Shown here: positions 11,191 through 21,667 of the stretch, piece after piece
How positions within the stretch are numbered: the stretch's first letter is position 1
How the letters are laid out: each line of letters begins with the position of its first letter
Assembly: GCF_002127325.2 (NCBI RefSeq)
Contig: NC_035436.2
Coordinates: 18,238,205 to 18,302,204, forward strand
Source of the DNA: Helianthus annuus
Taxonomy: Eukaryota > Streptophyta > Magnoliopsida > Asterales > Asteraceae
Length of the DNA: 64,000 nucleotides
Direction: 5' to 3'
Translations under genes and position numbers: made by a program
The notes under the pieces: generated by a model
Databases searched by the model: none
What the model was told of the DNA's origin: nothing
The model's input: only the letters and a program-made list of their open reading frames with translations

Positions 11191-14100
11191 TGTAACACCT
11201 CGAAAAATTTCGTCCAATAATGTCTTGACACGTGTCATAAGGTTCCGGAATGTGAAAACAAACTTTAGAGGGACTAAAAGTGATAAACAGTGAAAACTAT
11301 GGAACGTAAGGGTCCAAAGTGTCAACAATGGATAAATAGACTCTATGATAACCCTACATAATGTTTATAACCTTAAACGGATGGTTCATGGATCATACGA
11401 CGCGGAAATTGCACAAAAGTGAGGAATTACAAACTATAGGGGCCAAAAGTGTCAACATGTTGAGTTTATACCTCTGAGTGAACTTTTGGCAGACCCGAAG
11501 CTTTTTAATGCTAAAATATACTCATTAGAATGTGTGGTAAAAATTTCGTGAAGTTTCGTTAACGTATGAGAAAGTTATGGCCAAAACCGTACTTGAAGGA
11601 CTAAAAGCGTCAACGTCGAATTTCATGGCTTTTCGGTTGAGCGCAAAGTTATCCGAGGACATTACCATGTTGGTAAATGTCCCAAGGTTCTTAAAAACCA
11701 AGTTTGGGGGTTTACGAGTCAAAATAACTAGCCGAAACCTCGTATACGAAGACCAAGGACCAAAACTTCAATATTAAAGAGATTTGAGGATCAGATGGGG
11801 CTAGGTGTCACACCTAGGACCCTAGGCGTGACGCGAGGCCTGCCCAGGTGCAGAATTCGTGAAAATTGCATTTTGGGTCCGAATTTGAAGTGCATAACAG
11901 CTGCCATCACCTCCTTTTGCTCCAATTAAATCCCATGCATGCCTAGTGCAACAGTGTGCTACCTCCAACCTCTGAATTCATCTTTAAATCAGATCAAAAA
12001 CTCCTTTCTTGGGCATTTGCATTGTGATCAAGAAGCTCTCAACTCTCAAGAACACTCTCAAGACTTTCTGGAGCAAATCTGAACGACAAGGCCACCTCCA
12101 AGCGTTAGCTAAGCTTCATTAGGACCTTGGTAATCCGTTATATCAACCTCTAATTCGTTCTAGCATAGATTAATTGCTAAAAGTCAAACTGTTGTTCTTA
12201 TACTTTGACTTTTCGATTAAACGAGTTTTACTCAGTCATTTCTCAAATTGAAACCACAAATATGTTGGTATTTATGTGGGAAACAAACCCTCAAAAGGGT
12301 ATTCTCTGATTCCCACTTTATGCATGCTAATTGTCGAGTCAAACTTGTTTCTAAAAAGTCAACAGAAGTTGTTTTTGCAAAAATAAGCTTAAATGGTAAT
12401 GTAGATGACATGCAATCCGTTTGATCATCAAAAATAACTTATAATGGATATAAGAATGTGTTTTATCATCATCAACTCGACAATCTTTAGTATAGATACG
12501 AATCGGAACCGAAAGTCTTGTAAAACGACTTTTTCGTAGACTATCGATTCGGATTCGTACATGCATGTTTGAGATCTGTATTAGAGAGTATTTTTGACCA
12601 TTTTATTTTGGTTAAACTTTCTGGAATTTTTATTGCTTGAGTCTATGTTTAGCCGATTCATTTGCATGTTTCCGATTTATGCTTAAAGTTGACTATTTTG
12701 CCCTTTTTGATATAAAACGTGATTTTTGGAAAAGTAAAAGAGTAGAAATCTTTATTTCTAATATATAAACTTGCACCAAAAATTTGAGATCAGTTAGTGG
12801 TCCAGATTTTGAGTTATGGCCGATATCGTAAAACTATATCTTAAAGTTACAAAAACGGCGCATTTCGCGTATAACCTATTTCAGGCCACGTTTTGATACA
12901 AAACTTTTTACCCACTGATGTTATATAATATTTTGGGATTTTTGATGATTTTTATTTAATTTTTGGCTGATCGTATCTTAGATCGCTTAGTCGATTCGGT
13001 TAATGCCGGTTTTGACCGTTTAAGCCATAAAATGAGTTTTATACATCCTTTTGACCCGAAACCTTTTTCCACTGATTTTATATGTTAAATAAATTATTTT
13101 GAGCATTCTGGAAATATAAAAATCTCAGCTTTCTTTTGAAAACCCGGAAACGGCCCTAGATCGCATTTTTAGCATTTCTAACGCATAGTAAGCGTTATAC
13201 TCATTTTAAACATATAAAACTCATACCTACTGATGTAATTAGTATATTTTCATATAATAACAGTAAGTATAAATGTTTGAACTCAGATTTCCAGTTTTGG
13301 CAGTTTTAGCCCTTGTGAAATTACTAAAATACCCCTATGGTGCATAGTTTGATTTTAAATGATAAGTTTGGTATATGGGTCATACCCTACTGTTATAATA
13401 TGTTAAATGAAGTATATTTACTGTATAAACCAGACCCGAAACTCAGATTTCTAAATTGACTCTTTTATAATCTTTTAGATGACCAAAATGCCCTTCTAAG
13501 GCATAAATTGAGTTTGAAATTATTCGGGGCATAATAGAACATAACTTACTGATATTATATCATATTTAAAGCATATTATCTCAGAGAACTTGCATTTGAC
13601 TCTTTTGGCTACCCGTAACGCCCTTTTAGCATTCGGTTCGGTTTACGTAACTAGTTTGCGTAAATTGACCGAAACGGGTCAAACGTTATCATTTTTGTCT
13701 CAAATTCCAGAATGTATTTAGTATACCCATATTACACAAGTATTCAAACTTGTCGGGTCTAAATCACATTCTATCCGGTCTTTCGCTTAATCGTGCGCTT
13801 GTACCGTATCATCCTTAAAACTAACCGGTCAAAGCTTAAGCTTAAATAAAAGACCCGTTAGGAATCTAATAGGTTATTATAAACCTTTGTTCCAGATTAG
13901 GAGGCCCAGTAAAAGCTACCTACACTTACCATTTGTGATTCATACTTGCTCAGGTAAATACATTTTGACTTATTTTCCCTATACGGGCTTGGGGTACGGT
14001 ATTTAAAATACCGCTTGATCGAGCGCACAAATCCTGCACCCTATGGGTGTACAGTCTTGAATAGTTTGTGCGACTCGTTTAAACAGTCTTGTTCTTACTT

Positions 14101-14727
14101 TAGGCTTTGGGGGGTTATTGACCGTGTCCCGGATATCCTTGGCATTATCTTACGAGATGGCCACGACCAGAGCACGGGGTGTAGGCGTACACCCGGCGTG
14201 TATAACTCTTTAATGTGGTGTGTCATTTAATCTTTAGCCCGGACAGCAGATCCCGGGCCACCAAATGTACGAGTAACATGTAATTCGTTCACAAGTTTAT
14301 ATTGCATAATTATCCCAAGTTAATAAAAATATTTATGCCATGTGCATTTAAATCAATTTTCAATCATTTTCAAAATGAGTCAGTCGATTTGTATTTACTA
14401 GTGTAAACTGACGTATTTTCCCAAAAGGTTAAGTGCAGGTACTATACGAACTAGGCTGGCTGTTTCCTAAGAGCGTCCACTATAGTCTCGCAAGCTCGGA
14501 CGACAAAATAAACTGTTGAACAATTTTATCCTATTTTTATTTGATCCGCCTGTGGATCCGTTTCAACTACTTATGATGTTATTATTACATTTAATTAAAG
14601 TTGAAATGAATCTATTTCTGCTTCCGCTGTGCATTATTATGTTGTGTTGTTTGTCTATGACGACGCCAACCACGTCACGTACCCCACACCGGGCCCACCG
14701 GTGACACGTGGAGAACGGGGTGTGACA
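11191..14727 (+). repeat. 3' LTR of element 1 (3537 bp)
   Basis: Direct copy of 676-4214, from TGTAACACC to TGTGACA. Small ORFs inside it mirror those of the 5' LTR and are not genes. Confidence 0.93.
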
Positions 14728-15949
14728 GGTTTAGACCTGATTTCGTAGAGTTTTAAGCTTAAGCGGGCCGCGTGAGTTCCCCATTAAGCTAACGCGGGCC
14801 GCGTGGGTCCCAAAATCTGGCACGGCCCTGGGCCGCCACGTGGCCCAACACCCGGACAAGCTAGTTGATGACCCAGCTAAGCTACGCAGTTGACTGGAGT
14901 CAACGCGGGCCGCGTAGGCCCTGTCTATATCTTACGCGGGCCGCGTAAGAGATAGAATCAGCTCCTATATAATGGGAGCTCGGGCCTTCAGTCTGTTTCG
15001 TTCATTTTCTTTTCTTAATCTCTAATTTTTGAAAAGTGGGCATATTATACCCCCTAAAATAGCGAGGTTCTGCTACGATGTAAGTATTATAACCCCTGGA
15101 TACGTATTAGATACGCTGCCCGATTGATCTAGGGTTCCGTAACGGCTGTCGTGGTTCTGCCCGACGTAGTCGTTGGAATGCCGTCTCGGGGAGGGTATTA
15201 CTAATGTTAAAATGGGTTATTATACTAACACACGTGCATTTGTGTAATTTATAGATTATTCCCAGGAAATCACTACTGAAAACCCTAAAACAGCAATGTG
15301 AGTTGATCCACCTTTTGTAAACCTTTTTGTTTACTGTTTTTTAACAAAACCTCACTAAATTAAATATATACAAAGCAGTTATTGAGTATTTGTTAAGAAT
15401 ACAATTATAGTGGGTATGTTGAGGTTTTGTATACAAAATTTGTTACTGGCGTGGTAACATTCCACAAGTTGAGTATGACAGTACCACTGATGTTAATTGT
15501 TATTTCTTGGAAACAAATGTAATTGCGGATGTGGCCTCAATACTGTAAAATGATTGATATTTCAACTTAATTAAACTGGGATTCACTCACCAGTATTTCC
15601 CACTGACAAAATGTTTTTAAAACGCGTTTCAGGTAACAAAATGTGAAAGCCAAATAGAAGCCAGCTGGACAGCACTGAAGGCTTAGAAAAGTGGCAATAC
15701 AGTTACCTAAAAAGAAATAGATGTTTTTCTTAAATAAAATAGGGTGTATCCCTATGAAATTATGTACTTAAAACTTGGGTTTTACCCATGTGTTTAATAT
15801 TATAAAGCGTGGTGGTTTACTCTGATAACATATTTCCTAACTACGGTCCTGATGAAAATTTCCGCTGCCAAATTGAATAATTAACGTGATACCACCGAAA
15901 CTGGCTCACGGCCGCCCGTTCCCGGAGATTTGGGATCGGGGGCTGTGAC
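14728..15949 (+). repeat. 3' portion of a second Ty3-type LTR
   Basis: Ends GGGGGCTGTGACA, the terminus style of the other Ty3 LTRs here, but starts abruptly at the end of element 1. It has a TATA-like CTATATAATGG (about 14965) followed by a plausible transcription start region. Four GC-rich near-palindromes of the type GCGGGCCGCGT lie at 14763-14950. No coding capacity. It is probably the remnant of an LTR into which, or next to which, element 1 arrived. Confidence 0.6.
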
Positions 15950-16186
15950 AATACCGGTATAATATCCGGCACCCCTCACAAATGCAATCTTGTGTAATGC
16001 ACCAGCAGATGCAGTAGAAGAGTAAATTCCAATGAACACCAAAAAACTTTCTCCAAGCCCTCAATCCCTCAAAATCCCTGATTCTGACTTCAAACCCTAA
16101 TTTCAAAACTCCAAGATCTACCCAATAGTTCCATTAATCTGATCAGTAGTTCACTGCAAGTTGTATGATCCTTGAAGTTTCTTATC

Positions 16187-16339
16187 ATGGACATCGAGCA
16201 AAAGCAAGAAGAACTCATCCAACACTTCGTGAATCAAGCATCCAACTTCAAGGGTTCTTCACTCGCAAACGTCATCGGTGACGCCACTTCACATCCTTCA
16301 CTCTTTGCTTTCTCCAAGATTCTTTCCGTGCCTAACATT
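16187..16339 (+). pseudogene. Captured or truncated first exon resembling COP9 signalosome subunit 7
   Basis: An ATG at 16187 opens a 51-codon reading frame beginning MDIEQKQEEL and containing ATSHPSLFAFSKIL, then PN. This matches the N-terminus I know for plant CSN7, a PCI-domain subunit of the COP9 signalosome that removes NEDD8 from cullins. A GT donor follows (16340) and the frame hits TAG at 16343. I found no further CSN7 exons downstream, so only one exon is present. A 5'-UTR-like stretch (about 15990-16186) precedes it. The fragment lies between an LTR end (15949) and a Helitron-like 3' terminus (17051), so capture by a Helitron is the likeliest history. The gene assignment comes from family memory, not a search. 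Confidence 0.6.
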
Positions 16340-17051
16340 GTTTAGGGTTCTTTTTAAATTTCTAACAAAAATTCAACCATCATCATCTTTAATCGATAAT
16401 GTTTCCAAGAACTGTTTAAATCTCGTGATGTGTGCATACTAAAATCTCCAATGGTTTCATCTCTCTCTCGATCTATCTGGTAACTACACACGCAAGTGTG
16501 TGTTATATGTGGTGAAAATGGAGATAAGGTGTGTGTTGTAGAAAAAATAGGAAGTTGGGGCTAGGGTTTTGAGAAAGTGAAGAGGGGAAGGAAAAAGATG
16601 TAGATGATGGGAGGAAGGAAAGAGAAGCAGATGACGATGTTTTATTCAAGATCTGGGTTTTCTTTATAAAGTAAGGAGGAGAAATTACCATTATACCCAT
16701 CATGTGCATGTTATGTGTCTAATAATTAACCAGAGTTTAGGGTTGAGTTAGACTTAGGGGCCAAAATAGTTAGTTATAGAAACCATGGAGGCACATATGT
16801 TAAAAAATCATATTTTGGGCTAATATAGTAAAAGTGATATAACCATAGGGGCCAAAAACGTAATTTACTTTTTAATAGGTTATTATATATTTTGATCTGT
16901 ATTATGTAAATGATTATAATAGCTACTAGATTAAATATTAAATCATAATACATTTAATCTTATAATGTTAGTAATCATATTGATGTACCAGATTCATTTA
17001 AAAACAAAGACCATGAAGTGCGGCGCAACGCGCGCGGGGTAAACTTCTAGT
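16340..17051 (+). mobile_element. Helitron-like 3' end downstream of the CSN7-like exon
   Basis: Ends with a GC-rich potential hairpin (GCGGCGCAACGCGCGC, about 17020-17036), then a short A/T stretch and CTAG at 17048-17051, followed by T. A hairpin about 10 nt before a terminal CTRR, with insertion before T, is the usual Helitron 3' arrangement. The 5' terminus (TC...) was not located, so the element's extent is unknown. The rest is AT-rich with no supported gene; the minus-strand ORF near 16503-16709 is low complexity. Confidence 0.5.
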
Positions 17052-17995
17052 TACTTTCAAAAGTTACTTGAAAAAACAATCCTTTTAAAAATTTCATTTG
17101 TTAAGTCGTTTGGTTGATTCCACTCACATGTTAAGCTTTAACTAACAGAGAACAAGTAGGTGAGAATTGAAACTCGTCACATGTTAAGTTTTAACTACGC
17201 AGTACAAGTGATCGAATAAGAAACACATCACATGTTGAACTTTAATTAGGCAACACAAAGAGATAAGAAACAGTACAAGTGGATAGTGAACGGTTGGTGA
17301 ATTGCATTTTTCAGTCTCCTCATTTTGATGCTTTGGTTTTGAAACACACATAATAATCAAATTAAAGCCGTGTTGCAATTTTTGTCATTTATCTTTATAC
17401 CCTTTTGCAGGCGGTGTCATATGTGTAGTTTTATACTTTATTTTTAAAATCTTACACGTTATGTCCTTTAGACCTAACCCGGTTAATTTTTACAGTTAAA
17501 TCTGATCATGTGCACATGAGGACAATTTTATCATTTTACCTTTTAGAGACTAATTATATAAATAAGTAACCATTTTATTATGAAAACACATTAAAATCAA
17601 AGATTAACTTTTTTTTGGGTGCGGGGGGGGGGGGGGGGGGGGTGGGGTTAGGTTTTGGGTGGTAGTGGGTGTTTAGGGTTTTTTATTGGTTTATTTTTAG
17701 AAGTCTTTGTACACTTCTTATTTTTAGAAGCCTTTGTATTTGATCTTAATCCATATGTTTATATCCGAAAACCATATATTTTAACATAGTGTCACGCCCA
17801 TAGCATAAGTTTTTTTCTCTTTTATTGTACAAATAATAAAATAAGTAGAAAATGTACAATAATCCAACTTTAAAAGAATTTTCATAATGAAAAGATCGAT
17901 GGACGCATTTGACATGTTTTTATCGTTTTCTTCTTTTATTAACCGAAATAAATAATAAGTTACCGGAATCAGATCAAATACAAACACTTATGTTT
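17052..17995. other. AT-rich intergenic DNA with a relic of a MULE-type terminus
   Basis: No gene seen. About 17377-17575 resembles the outer ~220 bp of the Mutator-like element at 32350 (shared blocks: CATTTATCTTTATAC, GTCCTTTA and GTTAAATCTGATCATGTG), but no opposing arm was found. A run of 20 G lies at 17623-17642. Confidence 0.45.
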
Positions 17996-18797
17996 GTAAG
18001 AACCGTAAGAACCAACACATAATTGACAAGTGTCCCTCGATAAAAAATTAGTTTAGGGGTAATTTAGACTTTTTCACCATATTTATTTATTACTAATTAA
18101 AATAATTATTAAAACATCCCTAAATCCATGCAAGTTTAATTCAAATCAAAGTTCGATTTTTTTAACATATCCATGATCTAGTAACTCTACATGATCGAAC
18201 CAACCTGTAGGAACCACCACAAAAAATATAATTAGCACAACACTATATAATTAGCATAACATCCTTAATCCTTCTCCATTATCAGCACATCGTCCTTAAT
18301 CGTTCTCCATTATCAACATAAACGACATTAGCACAACATCCTCAATCGTTCTCCATTATCAGCACATCAAGTGTGTTGATTATATATACTTTTGGTGTTT
18401 GTTTGTATTATATTGTAATTGTAATTAACACATAATCAGCACATTATCAGCACAATTATAAAACAACTTTTGGTAACTTTTTTAAAAGTTACTTTTATAA
18501 ATAAAAAAGGTATAACAATATGGTACTCATATTAAAGATACAAAAATAATTGATTTTATGGTATATTTTTTTTTAAAAAAATAATGAAGTATATAAAAGT
18601 TATTTTAATTTAAAAAACCTTAGTGGAATTTGTATTTAATTGAAAATGGTCAAATGACTAGCAATTTTACGAAATTACCCCTAACTTGTTAGTACTAATT
18701 TTTAATTATAAGGGTTTTATTTATAATCAACCTCAACCCTTGATTTAAACTATCAATGATTCAGATTTGTTCTTACGGTTCTTACAGTTCTTACAGT
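17996..18797. repeat. Degenerate inverted-repeat element (unclassified)
   Basis: The left end (GTAAGAACCGTAAGAACC near 17998) is repeated in inverse at the right (GTTCTTACGGTTCTTAC near 18770). The inner block GGGGTAATTT also appears inverted at 18055 and 18670. Between them, 18240-18370 holds about three degenerate ~45-bp tandem units containing CTCCATTATCAGCACATC. No ORF. It is probably a decayed non-autonomous DNA transposon; superfamily unknown. Confidence 0.4.
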
Positions 18798-19466
18798 TAG
18801 CACTGTTTGTACAGGATCTAAGAAAGAGACATAGCACATGGATTTGCAAATCACATGCATAATATGCATGTGGCATACATTCTGTGTTTCCATGGGTGGT
18901 GGGGCATGAATATCACCATCACAATTATTAATTTATTTTTCGCTTGTCTATAAAGCAACCCAAAATTTCATCCCATACACGCTCTCAAAAAAAATAATAA
19001 CTCGTACAGAGAGATGTATGATGGAAAGGGAAAGAGTACAAGGTGTGTGTTCAACATATCTCCGGTGGAGGTCATGGCGCCGGTTACACAACAACATGAG
19101 GGACAATCGCGGCAGCGTAGCGGTGGTGGCGTCGGGTTGGGAACTGGTGGTCGAACCAAGTGTAACCAGCGGAGGTGGAGGGTGGGGAGCCAACGTAGGG
19201 GTTATCGGAATGGCTGATGACGTAAGCACGGTGTGGTATAATTTGGTGGTGGTGTGGGGGTGGTGGTTAGTGGTTAGTGGTGATGGTGTGCTGGTGGTTA
19301 TGGGGGTGGTGGTCGAAAACATCGTATGGTGTGTGGTATTGTCTGCCATTTGTTATATCTTGCAGAGATTGGTGATGAAATTTCATGATCACCAAGTAAC
19401 ATTCTCTCTGCAAGAATAACAATGGCGGATCATACCACCCCACACGATTTCTTCAACCACCACACC
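18798..19466. other. Low-complexity GGTGGT-rich region, no supported gene
   Basis: ORFs of 133 codons exist on both strands (19018-19419 + and 18948-19349 -), but both are driven by GTGGTGGT-type sequence and encode simple Thr/Pro- or Gly/Val-rich strings. A compact foldback lies at 19354-19421: TCTTGCAGAGA pairs with TCTCTGCAAGA, and TTGGTGAT pairs with ATCACCAA. Confidence 0.45.
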
Positions 19467-20070
19467 TGTTAGGGCATGGATTTTATGTTGAGGATCATCC
19501 ATCCTGAGACTGGACCTGGATCACGGATCCTTAACGGATAATGCAGGGAGTCTGCGGATCAAAGATCCTTACTAATGTTTATGTTTTTAACAATTGTTCC
19601 TTGTGTGTTTAGTTTACGTTTGCAGGTATTATGTGAACTAAGTCAACATGGGAATATCGAAGGAATATGTTGTTTTTGGCATGTGCAAAGGAGTCATGAC
19701 CGTTAAGAGGGATCGTGTGAAGACTTGCATGATTTTCGGATAGTTTGTTACTAGGATAATTCTAATATTAAAGGGGTTAACATGCTCAGAATAGGAAGAC
19801 ATTAGCTATCATTCGAACTCTCTGATATTCATTGGCGAAACACACAATAACACTAGCAATTCATTGTATTGAGCTTGTTATCTTCCAAAGTTGTAAGCTT
19901 TCTTGTGCAATATAGTTTATAGTGATAGTTTTCACCATCTGAGGTTTTTTATGCCAGAGATCATTCATTGATCAAGGGCTTTTTCCTGGTATAAATCCTT
20001 TTGTTCATCATTACCAACATTTCATTTTAGTTCACACATTTGTTCATCAAACTAAGCACTCAACCTCACA
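19467..20070 (+). repeat. Possible solo LTR (TGTTAGGG...CA)
   Basis: Begins TGTTAGGGCATGG and could end ...CCTCACA at 20070, like a small Copia-type LTR. No coding sequence and no clean target-site duplication was found, so the call is tentative. Confidence 0.3.
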
Positions 20071-20646
20071 AAAATAAGATTTGGTTATGTCACACCCCAA
20101 CCGATGGCGAAAACATCGGGGCGCGGCACTGAGCGAAACAGATTGTCCAGAAGTTTCCATAACAACTATAATTACCAGTTATTTAAAGCATCATGTCCCA
20201 TACCATGACATAAAAGATAACATAACTATTACAAACAAAAATCTAGTCAAAACAAAAATCTAGTCAAATTGTTCTGTTCCGACAACTCAGATTTCAAATA
20301 CAGACAATTTTTTATTTGTTTCTAGACCTTTCCTAGCCTAGATTTCACAGCAAGCCAAGCATCTAAACATCTTAAGCACCTGCCACATACGTTAAAGTAA
20401 AGTCAATACACATAGTGTAAGGGTGAGCATACAAGTTTGATAATAGCATATAGAGTTCGAAATCGTTACGCATAACCAGCACGTACACAGTGTGAAACGA
20501 AGCACGTAAGCTATCGACATGAACCTATCGATACCAATGACTGCGGGTTGACTGCCCAAGGCAGTTCGTAATACACAATCACCACTGTGAGCCATGTAAC
20601 AAATTGTCCTTAACAACCCCTGAGTGAACAGGTGCTGAGTCCAAAC

Positions 20647-21100
20647 TGTTGGTGCATGCGTCTGTCAACTTCGTCTTGTATCGAGTCTTGTATAGAACTA
20701 GTTAGATCAGGGCACGAAAAATGAGAAAGTGGAAATTAGAGGTGATTCCACTTGAAATGACACTAGGTCATTTCAAGCGAAATCAAATATGTTCTAATTC
20801 CGCTTGAGAGTTATCATACTGATTTCGCTTGAAGATATTATGTTAATTCCGCTTGAGACGTGTTCAAGCGGAATCTGATGCCTATAAATAGGGCATTCTA
20901 AGCGAAATCAGCAGAGATTTTCCGGTTTGTGCAACGAAGTGCTGCCGAAGTGTCGTCTCGCTGTAATTCATTGTGAAATCAATATAACGACAGTTTAAAG
21001 TGATTTTCTTGCTGAATTGACCTCAATACGTCTGTTTCCGCCTTTCGTATTGAGTAAAACTCTTCTGATCGACTCGTCCGGGTCCGCATACGATCCTACA
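20647..21100 (+). repeat. 5' LTR of the Copia-type element
   Basis: Starts TGTTGGTGC and ends CCTACA two bases before the PBS. It contains a TATA-like CCTATAAATAGG (about 20880) and several copies of an ATTCCGCTTGAA-type motif in both orientations. Confidence 0.7.
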
Positions 21101-21102
21101 AG

Positions 21103-21115
21103 TGGTATCAGAGCT
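21103..21115 (+). other. Primer-binding site (initiator tRNA-Met), Copia-type element
   Basis: TGGTATCAGAGCT follows the 5' LTR end by two bases and matches the initiator-Met PBS used by many plant Copia elements. Confidence 0.85.
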
Positions 21116-21667
21116 CAGGAGGAAGAGTTCATACCAATTCAGCTGAAAATTCTGTTTTCTACACCTTTTTCAAAATTCAAAATTTTTCACGGTTAAAGTT
21201 GGCTAAATTTCTCACAGAATGTGCGCAACAGTGTTTTAACAAAGCCTTGAAAGTTTCAGGCCTAAAATCGAACTAAAACTGATGAATTTTGTAATTCCGC
21301 TTGAAATCAGCGAAAGAATGATGACGTCAGCAGCATTTCAAACGGAATTAGATGTTTAATTCTGCTTGAAACCGGGGTTTCCCTTGAAAATTTGGATTGA
21401 TTCCGCTTGAAACGGTATTCCTCTTGAAAAGTATTGAAGTGATTCCGCTCGAATCACTATTCCGCTTTAGAGTTAATTTCGCTTGAACAAACCTGGTGAT
21501 TCCGCTTCAAAGTGCTATTTCGCTCAAAAGATATTTCGCTTGAAAGGAGATTGCGCTTAAACGAACTGATTCTGTTTGAACAGAGATTTCGCTTGAGATT
21601 GTGATTTCGTTTGAAGTTTGTTATTTCGCTTGAACTGACTGTTTAAGAATTTCTTGAAAACCGAAAC

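Larger units (their letters stand above)
676..14727 (+). mobile_element. Element 1: full-length Ty3/gypsy Tekay-type chromovirus with extra ORF
   Basis: A 14.05 kb LTR retrotransposon. Two LTRs beginning TGTAACACCTCG and ending GGTGTGACA flank, in order: an initiator-Met primer-binding site, an extra ORF (4423-5694), gag, protease, reverse transcriptase, RNase H, integrase, a chromodomain-like tail and a polypurine tract. Domain order and the C-terminal chromodomain place it with chromoviruses of the Tekay/Del kind; the clade is inferred from motifs. The flanks do not give a target-site duplication (TCGTC on the left, GGTTT on the right). The LTRs differ at several dozen positions, so it is much older than element 2. 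Gag-pol is interrupted by a single in-frame TGA. Confidence 0.93.

Noticed and set aside
17623..17642. Run of 20 G considered as a G-quadruplex regulatory site
   Set aside because: A single homopolymer, likely slippage-prone or an assembly artefact; no gene nearby for it to control.
19018..19419. 133-codon ORFs on both strands at about 19 kb
   Set aside because: Low-complexity GGTGGT sequence, no conserved motif, overlapping frames on opposite strands.
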